DNA from: Nanoarchaeum sp.
Lineage (GTDB): Archaea > Nanobdellota > Nanobdellia > SCGC-AAA011-G17 > PNOQ01
Assembly: GCA_013824915.1 (NCBI GenBank)
Contig: PNOQ01000048.1
Span: 1-39,210 of the forward strand
Direction of reading: 5' to 3'
DNA length: 39,210 nucleotides
The notes below the pieces were generated by a model that searched no databases, was not told where the DNA came from, and saw only the letters and a program-made list of their open reading frames with translations. The position numbers and the translations under genes are program-made. Within the stretch, counting starts at the first letter, position 1, and every line of letters begins with the position of its first letter. Of this stretch, positions 30,450 to 37,357 are shown piece after piece.

Positions 30450-30969
30450 TAGAACGTAATCTTAATTGTGAATTTATAAGATATGCCATAAAACCAACAA
30501 ATGGAGTTATACCTACTGCTAAAGCTAATCTTTTTATTGCATCTGCTTCTTCTCTAATCTCTACAATGGATTTATAATAATTTCTTACTTCATCATTATT
30601 AGCTTCCACATAAGCAATTGCTCTTTCTAAACTTGCAGCATTTTCTTTCATTGATTCTAAAACTGAATTATTAGAATTTTCTACATTTTCTTTTAACGTT
30701 GATTCTAAACCTAAACTGTCACATTCAACAATACCATCATTCGCAAGTTGATTATATCTTGATGTTATATCATTTAATCTTGTTTTTAATTCAAAATATT
30801 CTTCTACTGTCGGTGTTACATTTACTAAACTTTCAGCATTTTTTGCACGCTCATCAAACCAGAAATAAGTTGCAACTCCCAAAATACACACTGTAACTGC
30901 AACCTTGGCAAATCTATCAACTCTTCTATCATATATCGCTTCTCTTTGTTTGTATTCTTCTTTATTCAT
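30427..30969 (-). CDS. two-TM hairpin protein with coiled coil (family member 5)
   Basis: 180 aa: basic N-terminus, membrane helix (about 22-38), a helical/coiled-coil stretch (50-150; VEEYFELKTRLNDITSRYNQ, then LERAIAYVEANNDEVRNYYK), a second membrane helix (about 148-165) and a basic tail (RLRSIKRKLKD). The central region probably lies outside the cell. The same layout occurs in 31216-31719, 32671-33210 and 34946-35455. Last gene of the reverse operon that starts at 33210; 1 nt after the previous stop. Confidence 0.75.
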   Translation of the reverse strand: MNKEEYKQREAIYDRRVDRFAKVAVTVCILGVATYFWFDERAKNAESLVNVTPTVEEYFELKTRLNDITSRYNQLANDGIVECDSLGLESTLKENVENSNNSVLESMKENAASLERAIAYVEANNDEVRNYYKSIVEIREEADAIKRLALAVGITPFVGFMAYLINSQLRLRSIKRKLKD

Positions 30970-30970
30970 T

Positions 30971-31207
30971 TTATTGTGAGTTTAATCTACGTGAATAAGC
31001 ACCAAGACCAAAAACGGGCGCAAACATCCCACCTACACAAACAACATCTATTAATGCATGATTTACGTTATATTCAAAAAGTTGTTCGTGTGAATAACTT
31101 TTTGGTGGTTCTCTTGAATTATTATAAACAAAACCTGCAAATGAAGCTGCGATACATGCAGTTGCAACAACAGTTGCTATATTTTTTTTAGTATTATTTG
31201 AAATCAT
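30971..31207 (-). CDS. short two-TM protein (reduced hairpin-family member)
   Basis: 78 aa from the ATG at 31207, where GAGAATAAAA precedes the start and the upstream gene stop is 8 nt away; the longer frame from 31261 would overlap that gene. It begins MISN like the upstream gene and has a membrane helix (about 9-27), a short loop with a YSHEQLFEYN stretch, and a second helix (about 50-68). It looks like a hairpin-family member that lost its coiled coil. Part of the same operon. Confidence 0.65.
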   Translation of the reverse strand: MISNNTKKNIATVVATACIAASFAGFVYNNSREPPKSYSHEQLFEYNVNHALIDVVCVGGMFAPVFGLGAYSRRLNSQ

Positions 31208-31215
31208 TTTTATTC

Positions 31216-31719
31216 TCAAGATCTTTCTTCTTTTTTTATTTTTTTTACAAGATGAGCACAATAACCTACTCCGCCAAGAATACTTCCAATAAAAACTATT
31301 GCGCTTGCATTCACTCCTTTTTGTGCGTCTTCTTTAACTTCTACTAAACGAGCAAAATATCCTTCTACGTTAAGTACTTCTTTCATAATCTCAGATTGTG
31401 CAGTTAAATCATTTGAATAACTTTGCAATTCATCTAAAACAGCAGTATTATCCAATCCTTTAAAAAAATCATCTATGTTATGTACTCCTGACAAACTCTC
31501 AGGAAATTCAGATTGATTCTCAATTTCATTTTTTAAATGCTCAATTTTTCTTACTAATTCTTGTTTTTGAGTATATTCTCTCACTAACGGAGTTGCTTCA
31601 ACATAATTTCCAGGGCGAAACACTCTACTTTGATAAGTTAATCCAGTACACAACGAAGCAGTTGCAAACACTACTGTGGCTCCAACTGTTAATCCTAATT
31701 TATTTAAGTTTGAAATCAT
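31216..31719 (-). CDS. two-TM hairpin protein with coiled coil (family member 3)
   Basis: 167 aa. Membrane helix 1 (about 8-27); then VFRPGNYVEATPLVREYTQK (33-52), resembling the NYPE..VEAS.. segment of the 32671 and 34946 proteins; a coiled-coil region (50-135) and helix 2 (about 138-158) with a basic end KKIKKEERS. GGAGGG is about 5 nt before the ATG, which overlaps the upstream stop (ATGA). These signals show translation within an operon. Confidence 0.75.
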   Translation of the reverse strand: MISNLNKLGLTVGATVVFATASLCTGLTYQSRVFRPGNYVEATPLVREYTQKQELVRKIEHLKNEIENQSEFPESLSGVHNIDDFFKGLDNTAVLDELQSYSNDLTAQSEIMKEVLNVEGYFARLVEVKEDAQKGVNASAIVFIGSILGGVGYCAHLVKKIKKEERS

Positions 31720-32384
31720 TTTCCCTCCAATGGGTCGTGAACAATACCAAATGTATGCATTGGTTTATTTCCATAACCTGTGCAATCGATAGTATACTTG
31801 CCCCTGTATTTGCCTTGCTTAATAGTACAAGGTCTTAATAGATATGAATGTTCGCCTCTACATAAAGCACGTACTAAATGTTTTCCACCTTCTCTATCTA
31901 ACATTTTTGCTAGATTAGTTGCAATTGATTCAGAATTGGTTAACTTAGCAATTAATGGATGTCTAGAAATTTCAAAAGCTGATTGCTTCCCAGTTAAAAA
32001 ACGATAGTCTAACGTTCTATTTCTTCCATTAGTCTGATGTAATCTTGTTAATTCATTTAAATCTTGAGTTAAAAGTTCATCAGTGCTAAGCAAATCTAAG
32101 GACTTTCGTTCTTCAGTTATATGTATCAAACTTCCACCATAAAACACTGTAGTGGATGAACTAAATCCTTCTGCACGTTGAAGAAGATACTCTATACTAT
32201 CAGAAAAATCACTGTTACTAACTTTCGCATCATATAATATTCTTACAAGTTGACCAAAACTCGAAGTTTGTAAACCTTCGTATTGAATTTGTGCTTGGCA
32301 TCTATCATGACTTCCCACAAAAGTAGGATATGCAAATTCCAATCCATCACATGTTCTAAGGACCGCTCGTTGTATTCTTTCCAT
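31716..32384 (-). CDS. hypothetical protein, 222 aa
   Basis: Soluble protein, family unknown. The only Cys positions are scattered (CDGLEF, SHDRCQ, RALCRG, RPCTIK, IDCTG); a zinc site is possible but not clear. It contains HITEERKSLDLLSTDELLTQ and a beta-rich C-terminus (GKYRGKYTIDCTG). GAGGGATAAATAAAAATG precedes the start. Fully embedded in the hairpin-protein operon with short gaps and an ATGA overlap, so it is likely functionally linked to those membrane proteins. Confidence 0.7.
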   Translation of the reverse strand: MERIQRAVLRTCDGLEFAYPTFVGSHDRCQAQIQYEGLQTSSFGQLVRILYDAKVSNSDFSDSIEYLLQRAEGFSSSTTVFYGGSLIHITEERKSLDLLSTDELLTQDLNELTRLHQTNGRNRTLDYRFLTGKQSAFEISRHPLIAKLTNSESIATNLAKMLDREGGKHLVRALCRGEHSYLLRPCTIKQGKYRGKYTIDCTGYGNKPMHTFGIVHDPLEGK

Positions 32385-32386
32385 TT

Positions 32387-32668
32387 TTATTTATCCCTCA
32401 TACGATCAGTTATATCTTGAACCAAAGAATAATCTCTAGAATCAATAGTACAACTGTCTTTAGGATCCTTAACTCCAAAGGTATTAATGAGATCATTCAA
32501 CCTATAAGTATTAGTAACATTGACCAAAATTGTATGTGCAGATTCCAACTTATATAAATGATCGCCCGATTCTACTGTAGGTGAAACTATTCCAGTTGTA
32601 ACAAATCTACCTGTATTGTGCACAAGTGCTACACGTTTATTAAAATATTTCATTAAGTCAACTGTCAT
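32387..32668 (-). CDS. hypothetical protein, possibly Sm-like fold
   Basis: 93 aa. The N-terminal half (VDLMKYFNKRVALVHNTGRF, then TTGIVSPTVESGDHLYKLES) has the strand pattern of a small Sm/SH3-like barrel; the C-terminal part is acidic/helical. No membrane segment. Second gene of the reverse operon, 2 nt after the first gene's stop, with GGAG in the ribosome-binding position and the A-rich TAAATAAAAATG spacer common to this operon. Confidence 0.6.
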   Translation of the reverse strand: MTVDLMKYFNKRVALVHNTGRFVTTGIVSPTVESGDHLYKLESAHTILVNVTNTYRLNDLINTFGVKDPKDSCTIDSRDYSLVQDITDRMRDK

Positions 32669-32670
32669 TT

Positions 32671-33210
32671 TTATTTATCTCCTAATTTCGCTTTGTCTTG
32701 TTTTAATTGTTTAGAACGTTTCGCTCCGTTTATGCCATCTGCCAAAGAAAAACCAACAAGCACAGCCGATAAAAGTCCTACTATTACACTTCCTGCGTAT
32801 CTATAAAACCCATCAGTCCGAATTCTTATAAGCTCATCATTATACTGTTTTATTTCTGGCATTGCATTTAATTCTTTTGCTCTTTCTTCTAGAACAATTT
32901 TATATTGTTGTAACGTATCTAATTCTGCTTGAGTACTTTCAAAATTTCTGTTTAATAATGATTCCAACCCGGGTAATTCATAATCAACATCATACCCTAC
33001 TCTTTGGCTTTCTAATTGTTTACTTTTTTGTGTTACAATTTCTAACGTTTTGTTTACACTATTAAATTCTTGAATTACTAAAGAAGCTTCAACATGCTGT
33101 TCAGGATAATTCATTTCGTGAATTGAAGGAGTAATATTATTCCCAGACAAATATAACCCAGCTATTCCTAACACAACTCCACCAATAGCCTTGACTTTAT
33201 AATTTACCAT
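32671..33210 (-). CDS. two-TM hairpin protein with coiled coil (family member 1)
   Basis: 179 aa from the ATG at 33210; the in-frame extension to 33315 is rejected because TTTATAAAC (33235-33243) lies between. Membrane helix 1 (about 6-24), NYPEQHVEASLVIQEFNSV (34-52), coiled coil (50-90), the family hallmark LPGLESLLNRNFEST (about 79-93), a second helical stretch, membrane helix 2 (about 138-160) and a basic tail. The 34946 protein shares NYPE..VE.S, LPGLESFL..TF and AELDTLxQYK, so these two are close paralogues. First gene of the operon running to 30427. Confidence 0.8.
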   Translation of the reverse strand: MVNYKVKAIGGVVLGIAGLYLSGNNITPSIHEMNYPEQHVEASLVIQEFNSVNKTLEIVTQKSKQLESQRVGYDVDYELPGLESLLNRNFESTQAELDTLQQYKIVLEERAKELNAMPEIKQYNDELIRIRTDGFYRYAGSVIVGLLSAVLVGFSLADGINGAKRSKQLKQDKAKLGDK

Positions 33211-33262
33211 TTCACCACTGGGAACGATAAAACGTTTATAAAGGTTACCTTTTGAGTAGTAA

Positions 33263-33739
33263 TTATCTTCCTCTAAAATTATTAAAATATCTAACCCAAG
33301 GTTCAAAACTATCAAACCTTTCTATTACTACTTCTTGTGCTGGATCCCAAACCCCAGAACATGTTACTCTAACTTCTAACGCTCCATGTTTACTTGGTCT
33401 AAACGCATGATTCCAATAATGAGGAACAGAAATTTCTTTTCCAGGACCAAAATACTCCGCTTCATGACCGTGATTAATAAAAATCCCTTTTCCACTTAAC
33501 ACTTCGATATTTTCATGTACGTCTTTGTGATAATGAAAATCCGTTGGTCTTGGGAATATAATATCTATCGATAGTTCTTCAGAATTTACATCTCTGAAAA
33601 GTAATCCAGAATTTGGATCTAAAACATATCCCTCTTCCTCTGCATTTCTGACTATCATATTTAACAAAGCAGGATCACTATTAATTTGATACCATCTTTT
33701 TACTGCCCCTTCTACAATTCTATCTACAACATTAACCAT
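33263..33739 (-). CDS. cupin-domain protein
   Basis: 158 aa from the ATG at 33739, selected because TTTTTAAAC is about 25 nt upstream; an in-frame extension to 33805 overlaps that promoter. A single cupin beta barrel covers about 58-125: FHYHKDVHENIEVLSGKG (68-85) gives the HxH...E metal ligands, and SVPHYWNHAFRPSKHG (104-119) the second His. N-terminal 1-50 is helical and capped by a beta hairpin. Cupins of this size bind sugars or small acids or act as isomerases/dioxygenases; the substrate cannot be read from the sequence. It faces away from the RNA candidate at 33838. Confidence 0.8.
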   Translation of the reverse strand: MVNVVDRIVEGAVKRWYQINSDPALLNMIVRNAEEEGYVLDPNSGLLFRDVNSEELSIDIIFPRPTDFHYHKDVHENIEVLSGKGIFINHGHEAEYFGPGKEISVPHYWNHAFRPSKHGALEVRVTCSGVWDPAQEVVIERFDSFEPWVRYFNNFRGR

Positions 33740-33809
33740 AAATTCAGGAACTAAGTAGTGTTTAAAAACGTTTTTAAAATTTATTTTTAGAAAATAATAA
33801 CTCAAAATT

Positions 33810-33824
33810 ATAATTGTTCACACC
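33810..33824 (+). repeat. 15-nt motif ataattgttcacacc, copy 1
   Basis: Identical 15-mer at 34615-34629. Copy 1 lies about 7 nt upstream of a TATA-like ctataaat before the structured RNA candidate; copy 2 about 19 nt upstream of the TATA box of 34677. Confidence 0.5.
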
Positions 33825-33837
33825 GCTATACTATAAA

Positions 33838-33927
33838 TTTAGATTATTGTTAAATGAGAAGGAAATCGCTAAAAGCCGGGCGGTTCGAGAGTATCGGTTT
33901 TCGAGTGGGAGCAGATAGTTAATCTAA
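33838..33927 (+). ncRNA. candidate structured small RNA
   Basis: A 9-bp perfect terminal stem, tttagatta (33838-33846) with taatctaaa (33919-33927), encloses a segment far more GC-rich than the intergenic and coding DNA around it. Inside, aaaagccg and cggtttt can pair with one bulged G, extended by tcgct with gagtg across a 2-nt bulge. The upstream ctataaat (33831-33838) is a possible TATA box. This could be a small guide RNA; I find no convincing C/D boxes, and an ACA downstream (33932) is only loosely placed for an H/ACA RNA. A 22-codon ORF starts at 33854, but its codons are atypically GC-rich for this genome. Confidence 0.45.
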
Positions 33928-33968
33928 AATATACAAATTATTTTAAAGTAATAAGATTTTATTTCAAA

Positions 33969-34550
33969 ATGAAAATAATATTAGCTACAACTTCTTCTTA
34001 TAGACAAGAAGCCTTCAAGTCACTTAATTTAGACTTTACTTCAGAAGGAAGTGATGTTGAAGAATATTTTGATGGGAGACCAGAAAGTCCAGAAGACTTG
34101 GTAAAAGAATTATCAAAATTAAAAGCAGAAGCAGTTAGGGAAAAACATACCCAAGGAATAGTAATTGGTTTTGATTCTGTTGGATACTTTAAAGAGGAGG
34201 TATTAGAAAAACCAAAATCAAGGAAAGAAGCTTATGATAGGTTAAAAGCTTTATCTGGAAATAACCACCAATTTTATACAGGTATTTTTATGATCAATTT
34301 AGGAAGTGGAAAAACATTATCAAGAGCAGTAAAAACTGAGGTTCATATGAGGGCATTGGGTGACAAAGAGATAAATAAGTATCTTGATGAAGACCTAAAT
34401 TTTAGGACTTATGCTTTAGGTTACGACCCGTTAGGAAATTATAGCTCATCATTTGTTAAAAGAATTGAAGGAAGTTATAATAACTTAATAAGAGGAATAC
34501 CTTTGGAAGAAATTGTAGAAATGTTACACGAAATAGGATTTTCTTGGTAA
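33969..34550 (+). CDS. maf: Maf-family nucleotide pyrophosphatase
   Basis: House-cleaning enzyme that hydrolyses non-canonical or modified nucleoside triphosphates to monophosphates. 193 aa, normal length. Motifs: ATTSSYRQEAF (6-16) for substrate binding; the usual GaDT is GFDSVG (67-72); EKPKSRKEAYDRLKALSG (80-97) and FYTGI (102-106) follow; near the end EGSYNNLIRGIPLEE matches the family GS..N..GLPLE segment. The enzyme is probably active, since D69 and K81 are kept. Leaderless: ttttaaag is about 25 nt before the ATG. It stands alone between the RNA candidate and a small membrane protein. Confidence 0.9.
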   Translation: MKIILATTSSYRQEAFKSLNLDFTSEGSDVEEYFDGRPESPEDLVKELSKLKAEAVREKHTQGIVIGFDSVGYFKEEVLEKPKSRKEAYDRLKALSGNNHQFYTGIFMINLGSGKTLSRAVKTEVHMRALGDKEINKYLDEDLNFRTYALGYDPLGNYSSSFVKRIEGSYNNLIRGIPLEEIVEMLHEIGFSW

Positions 34551-34614
34551 GAGCATTAAATGTAATAGATTCATTATAAGACCGCATGTTTTCTAAAAAG
34601 TTTACCTTTCATAC

Positions 34615-34629
34615 ATAATTGTTCACACC
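34615..34629 (+). repeat. 15-nt motif ataattgttcacacc, copy 2
   Basis: Exact copy of 33810-33824, upstream of the TATA box (tatttaaat, 34648-34656) of the 34677 gene. The two copies are about 0.8 kb apart in the same orientation. Confidence 0.5.
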
Positions 34630-34676
34630 AATTAATTCTAAGTTAATTATTTAAATCAAGGATTCTTTTCTATAAA

Positions 34677-34940
34677 ATGAAATACGCTAAATACTGCAAA
34701 GACAATCCCCATAACTACTGGTTTAAACGTAAACTGTATGGTTGGGGTTGGGTTCCTGTAAAATGGCAAGGCTGGGCAGTAACGCTAATATTAATTATTA
34801 TTCTTACTTTTATAGCTGAAACTTTTTTGATTAAAGGAAAATTAATAGAATATTTTATTTCTTTGATACTTGCTATAGCTATTCTAATTTATATAGCGTA
34901 TAAAAAAGGCGAAAAACCCAAATGGAGTTGGGGAGAATAA
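34677..34940 (+). CDS. small two-TM membrane protein, 87 aa
   Basis: Pattern YWFKRKLYGWGWVPVKWQGW (14-33) followed by two membrane helices (about 34-50 and 58-72) and KKGEKPKWSWG at the end. This is a widespread uncharacterised small membrane protein type seen in many small-genome bacteria and archaea, with conserved aromatic ends at the membrane boundary. tatttaaat is about 25 nt before the ATG; leaderless. It faces the convergent 34946 gene 5 nt away. Confidence 0.8.
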   Translation: MKYAKYCKDNPHNYWFKRKLYGWGWVPVKWQGWAVTLILIIILTFIAETFLIKGKLIEYFISLILAIAILIYIAYKKGEKPKWSWGE

Positions 34941-34945
34941 AAATT

Positions 34946-35455
34946 CTATCTACTCAATGATGTTCTTTTATTGATACCATACATTAAATAACCGACAAAT
35001 ACACCAACAGAAAGACCAAATCCTACCATGCCCACATAAGATCCTCTTCGTCCTTCATCTTCAACTTTTTTAATATTCGCAGAATACGCTCTAACTGCAG
35101 GCAATGTATTTAAATAGTCTACTTCTTTGTGTAATTCTATTTTATACTGTCCTAAAGTGTCTAATTCTGCTGGGCTAATACTATCAAACGTTCTACTCAA
35201 AAATGATTCCAATCCTGGCAAACTATAACTAACTTGAGACGTGTTTCTTTCACTAATAGCTTGATTATACTTTTGAGTTACAGTTTCTAATGCTCTTTCT
35301 GCATTCTCAGCTATATCAACAAATGGACTAGATTCAACATATTTTTCAGGATAATTACTCTTATCTATGGAATTCACCATATGTTTCGTAGAGAAAAATA
35401 ATCCTGTAGCTGCAGCCAATCCAACCATTGCTAGTTTAGTTCTGTATTTTACCAT
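34946..35455 (-). CDS. two-TM hairpin protein with coiled coil (family member 2, isolated copy)
   Basis: 169 aa, close paralogue of the 32671-33210 protein. Membrane helix 1 (about 8-22), SNYPEKYVESSPFVD (33-47), coiled coil, LPGLESFLSRTFDS (79-92), AELDTLGQYK (96-105), membrane helix 2 (about 140-160). GGAG is about 9 nt before the ATG and the TATA box at 35488-35495 is shared with the divergent zincin-like gene, so it has a short leader. Placed outside the main operon but still in the same block of paralogues. Confidence 0.8.
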   Translation of the reverse strand: MVKYRTKLAMVGLAAATGLFFSTKHMVNSIDKSNYPEKYVESSPFVDIAENAERALETVTQKYNQAISERNTSQVSYSLPGLESFLSRTFDSISPAELDTLGQYKIELHKEVDYLNTLPAVRAYSANIKKVEDEGRRGSYVGMVGFGLSVGVFVGYLMYGINKRTSLSR

Positions 35456-35487
35456 TTTTAATCACTCCACAGGTGATACAGAATAGT

Positions 35488-35495
35488 TTATAAAG
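35488..35495. promoter_or_regulatory. palindromic TATA box between divergent genes
   Basis: tttataaa reads the same on both strands. It lies about 26 nt before the rightward ATG (35518, leaderless) and about 36 nt before the leftward ATG (35455, with Shine-Dalgarno). One element may serve both genes. Confidence 0.5.
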
Positions 35496-35517
35496 TTTAC
35501 TGTTATTTCAAATTTGC

Positions 35518-36111
35518 ATGGTAACTTTCGAAGAAGCAAGAAGAGAACCTAAACTAAGACAGTCATATATTGAACAAGTCGATTTAGGTGAATTTGCTCC
35601 TTATATTCAAGATGTTTGTTATGTGTCTTCTCGCAATGTCAATAAATCTGATAAAGGATTTGTCATGTATATTCTTGGAAGTCGAAGAGCTGTATTAGGT
35701 ATTCCTGGAACAAAACCAACAATTTATGTTCTTCCATGTGCGTTTAAAAGAAATAGCAAGGTTATAACCACAGAAGATGATTTTATCAGTGTGCTTAAAT
35801 ATCATGAAGGAACTCACGCAAAACAAAATTTTAAAGGTACCCCTACCGAGCTTGGTGCAACTGCTAGATATATTAAACAATACGGACTAGTTGAATGTAT
35901 ATTTTTTATGAATAGGCAATTTTACGAAGATGGACTCCTTTTATTTTCATCAAGAGAACAGGAAATCGAAGCATATACAAGGCAATTAACTGCTCATTCT
36001 TCCGGTGAAGCACCAATAAGCCCGACACTTGAATCTTTTGTAAAAGGTAGATTTAAAAGATATTTAGGTGTTCCACAAACTATACCTCTAGAAATTTATG
36101 CACCATGGTAA
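35518..36111 (+). CDS. putative HExxH metallopeptidase-like protein, tandem copy 1
   Basis: 197 aa; family unnamed to me. N-terminal block FEEARREPKLRQSYIEQVDL, a beta region, then KYHEGTHAKQNF (94-105) with HEGTH (96-100) fitting the zinc-binding HExxH. EIEAYTRQ (149-156) offers a downstream Glu as third ligand, as in gluzincins. The HEXXHxxQ...EAxxxQ spacing resembles several short zincin families. No signal peptide, so it is cytosolic as read. The stop overlaps the next ATG by 7 nt (ccATGGTAA), the same junction as between copies 2 and 3. Leaderless promoter tttataaa is 26 nt upstream. Confidence 0.75.
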   Translation: MVTFEEARREPKLRQSYIEQVDLGEFAPYIQDVCYVSSRNVNKSDKGFVMYILGSRRAVLGIPGTKPTIYVLPCAFKRNSKVITTEDDFISVLKYHEGTHAKQNFKGTPTELGATARYIKQYGLVECIFFMNRQFYEDGLLLFSSREQEIEAYTRQLTAHSSGEAPISPTLESFVKGRFKRYLGVPQTIPLEIYAPW

Positions 36112-36689
36112 CTTTCGAACAAGCAAGAAGAGAACCTGAACTAAGACAATCCTATACTGAACAAGTCGATTTAGGTGAATTTGCAAAATATGTAAAAGAT
36201 GTTATATATACACCACCTCGTTCTGAAACTAGTCAGACAACTTTTATGAGCACATGTAGAAATCGAATAAATGCTATTTTTAATATTCCTACTACAAAAT
36301 CAACAATTTTGGTTTTTCCATTTGCTTTTGAAAACAGTAAGATAACCACAGAAAGCGATTTTATTAACTGTCTTAAATATCATGAAGGAACTCACGCAAA
36401 ACAAAATTTTAAAGCTAGCCCTACTGAGTTTGGTGCATCTGCTCGATATATTAAACAATATGGATTAACCGATTTTATACACCATATAGATCGTGAATTT
36501 GACAAAGATGTGCCTCTTAAATTTTCAAAGAGGGAAAAAGAAATTGAAGCATACGCAAGACAATTAACCGCGCATTCTTCTGGTGAAGCACCAATAAGCC
36601 AGTCATATGAATTATCTGTAAGGGGAATGTTAGCTTATTATTCAGGTATTCCTCAAATTAGAATTTTGGAAATTTTTTCACCATGGTAA
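36105..36689 (+). CDS. putative HExxH metallopeptidase-like protein, tandem copy 2
   Basis: 194 aa, highly similar to copy 1 over the N-terminal 25 and the HEGTHAKQNFK region (HEGTH 93-97; EIEAYARQ 146-153), but divergent over residues 35-75, where insert and loop residues differ. It ends in FSPW like copy 1 (YAPW). Start codon within the stop of copy 1, so translation is coupled. The closely matching DNA around the motif indicates recent duplication, with faster change in the variable segment, which might bind targets. Confidence 0.75.
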   Translation: MVTFEQARREPELRQSYTEQVDLGEFAKYVKDVIYTPPRSETSQTTFMSTCRNRINAIFNIPTTKSTILVFPFAFENSKITTESDFINCLKYHEGTHAKQNFKASPTEFGASARYIKQYGLTDFIHHIDREFDKDVPLKFSKREKEIEAYARQLTAHSSGEAPISQSYELSVRGMLAYYSGIPQIRILEIFSPW

Positions 36690-37333
36690 CTTTCGAACAA
36701 GCAAGAAGAGAACCTAAACTAAGACAATCCTATTTAGAACAAATTGATTTTCGAGAGTTTACTCCTTATGTTGAAACTATTTTGTATTTAGAAAAATATG
36801 ATCCAAAAAAAGATAATTCAAAACATCTTGGATACTTCGAATCCGATTTCTCTCATTACGACTCAATTTCGGCGCGTACAGAAGTTTCTGACGAAATGGC
36901 TAGTGATTTAGTTGGGCGTAAAAGCAGAATAACAGTTTATGGCGCACTTTTTGATTTCGCTAAAACAGAAGATGACTTTCTTTCTGGTGTTGTATATCAT
37001 GAAGGAAAACACACAGAACAATTATTTTTTGGGAGTTTTACACCAAGTACTAAATTAATACCTGCTTATATGTCAAGATACCCTAAACCATTATGGAAAC
37101 ATATATTTATTTGTAATGAAGCACGTAACCAAGTAATTAAAATGGACAGGGACGCTTATAATTTTCAATTAAAAATGGCAAAAGAAGTTCAAACTAATGT
37201 ATCTAGAAAAATATTGCGAGATATAAAACGTTCATGTAAATATTGGAATTCCCAAAAACTAATTCCCTTTGATAACTTTCCTGCTGGACTAGAAACGCTT
37301 TTAAATCTATATCCTAAAAACCAACTTTTATAA
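36683..37333 (+). CDS. putative HExxH metallopeptidase-like protein, divergent tandem copy 3
   Basis: 216 aa. The N-terminal block FEQARREPKLRQSYLEQIDF is nearly as in copies 1 and 2, but the rest is divergent: HEGKH (106-110) retained, the downstream motif is DRDAYNFQ (155-162) in place of EIEAYTRQ, so the Glu ligand may be Asp, and the C-terminus has a different basic helical extension. Start codon overlaps the stop of copy 2 by 7 nt. The stop codon lies within the TATA box of the next gene. Confidence 0.75.
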   Translation: MVTFEQARREPKLRQSYLEQIDFREFTPYVETILYLEKYDPKKDNSKHLGYFESDFSHYDSISARTEVSDEMASDLVGRKSRITVYGALFDFAKTEDDFLSGVVYHEGKHTEQLFFGSFTPSTKLIPAYMSRYPKPLWKHIFICNEARNQVIKMDRDAYNFQLKMAKEVQTNVSRKILRDIKRSCKYWNSQKLIPFDNFPAGLETLLNLYPKNQLL

Positions 37334-37357
37334 ATCAATTAATTTTCACGAATTTAT

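Noticed and set aside
30946-31191. Forward-strand ORF opposite the hairpin-protein operon
   Set aside because: Low-complexity reverse complement of coding sequence with no start signals.
33855-33915. tRNA-like reading of the GC-rich segment (ggttcgag resembling a T loop)
   Set aside because: No acceptor, D or anticodon stem can be built around it.
33854-33922. 22-codon ORF inside the structured RNA candidate
   Set aside because: Its codons are GC-rich and unlike those of neighbouring genes, the TATA-to-ATG distance is about 20 nt, and base pairing explains the sequence better.
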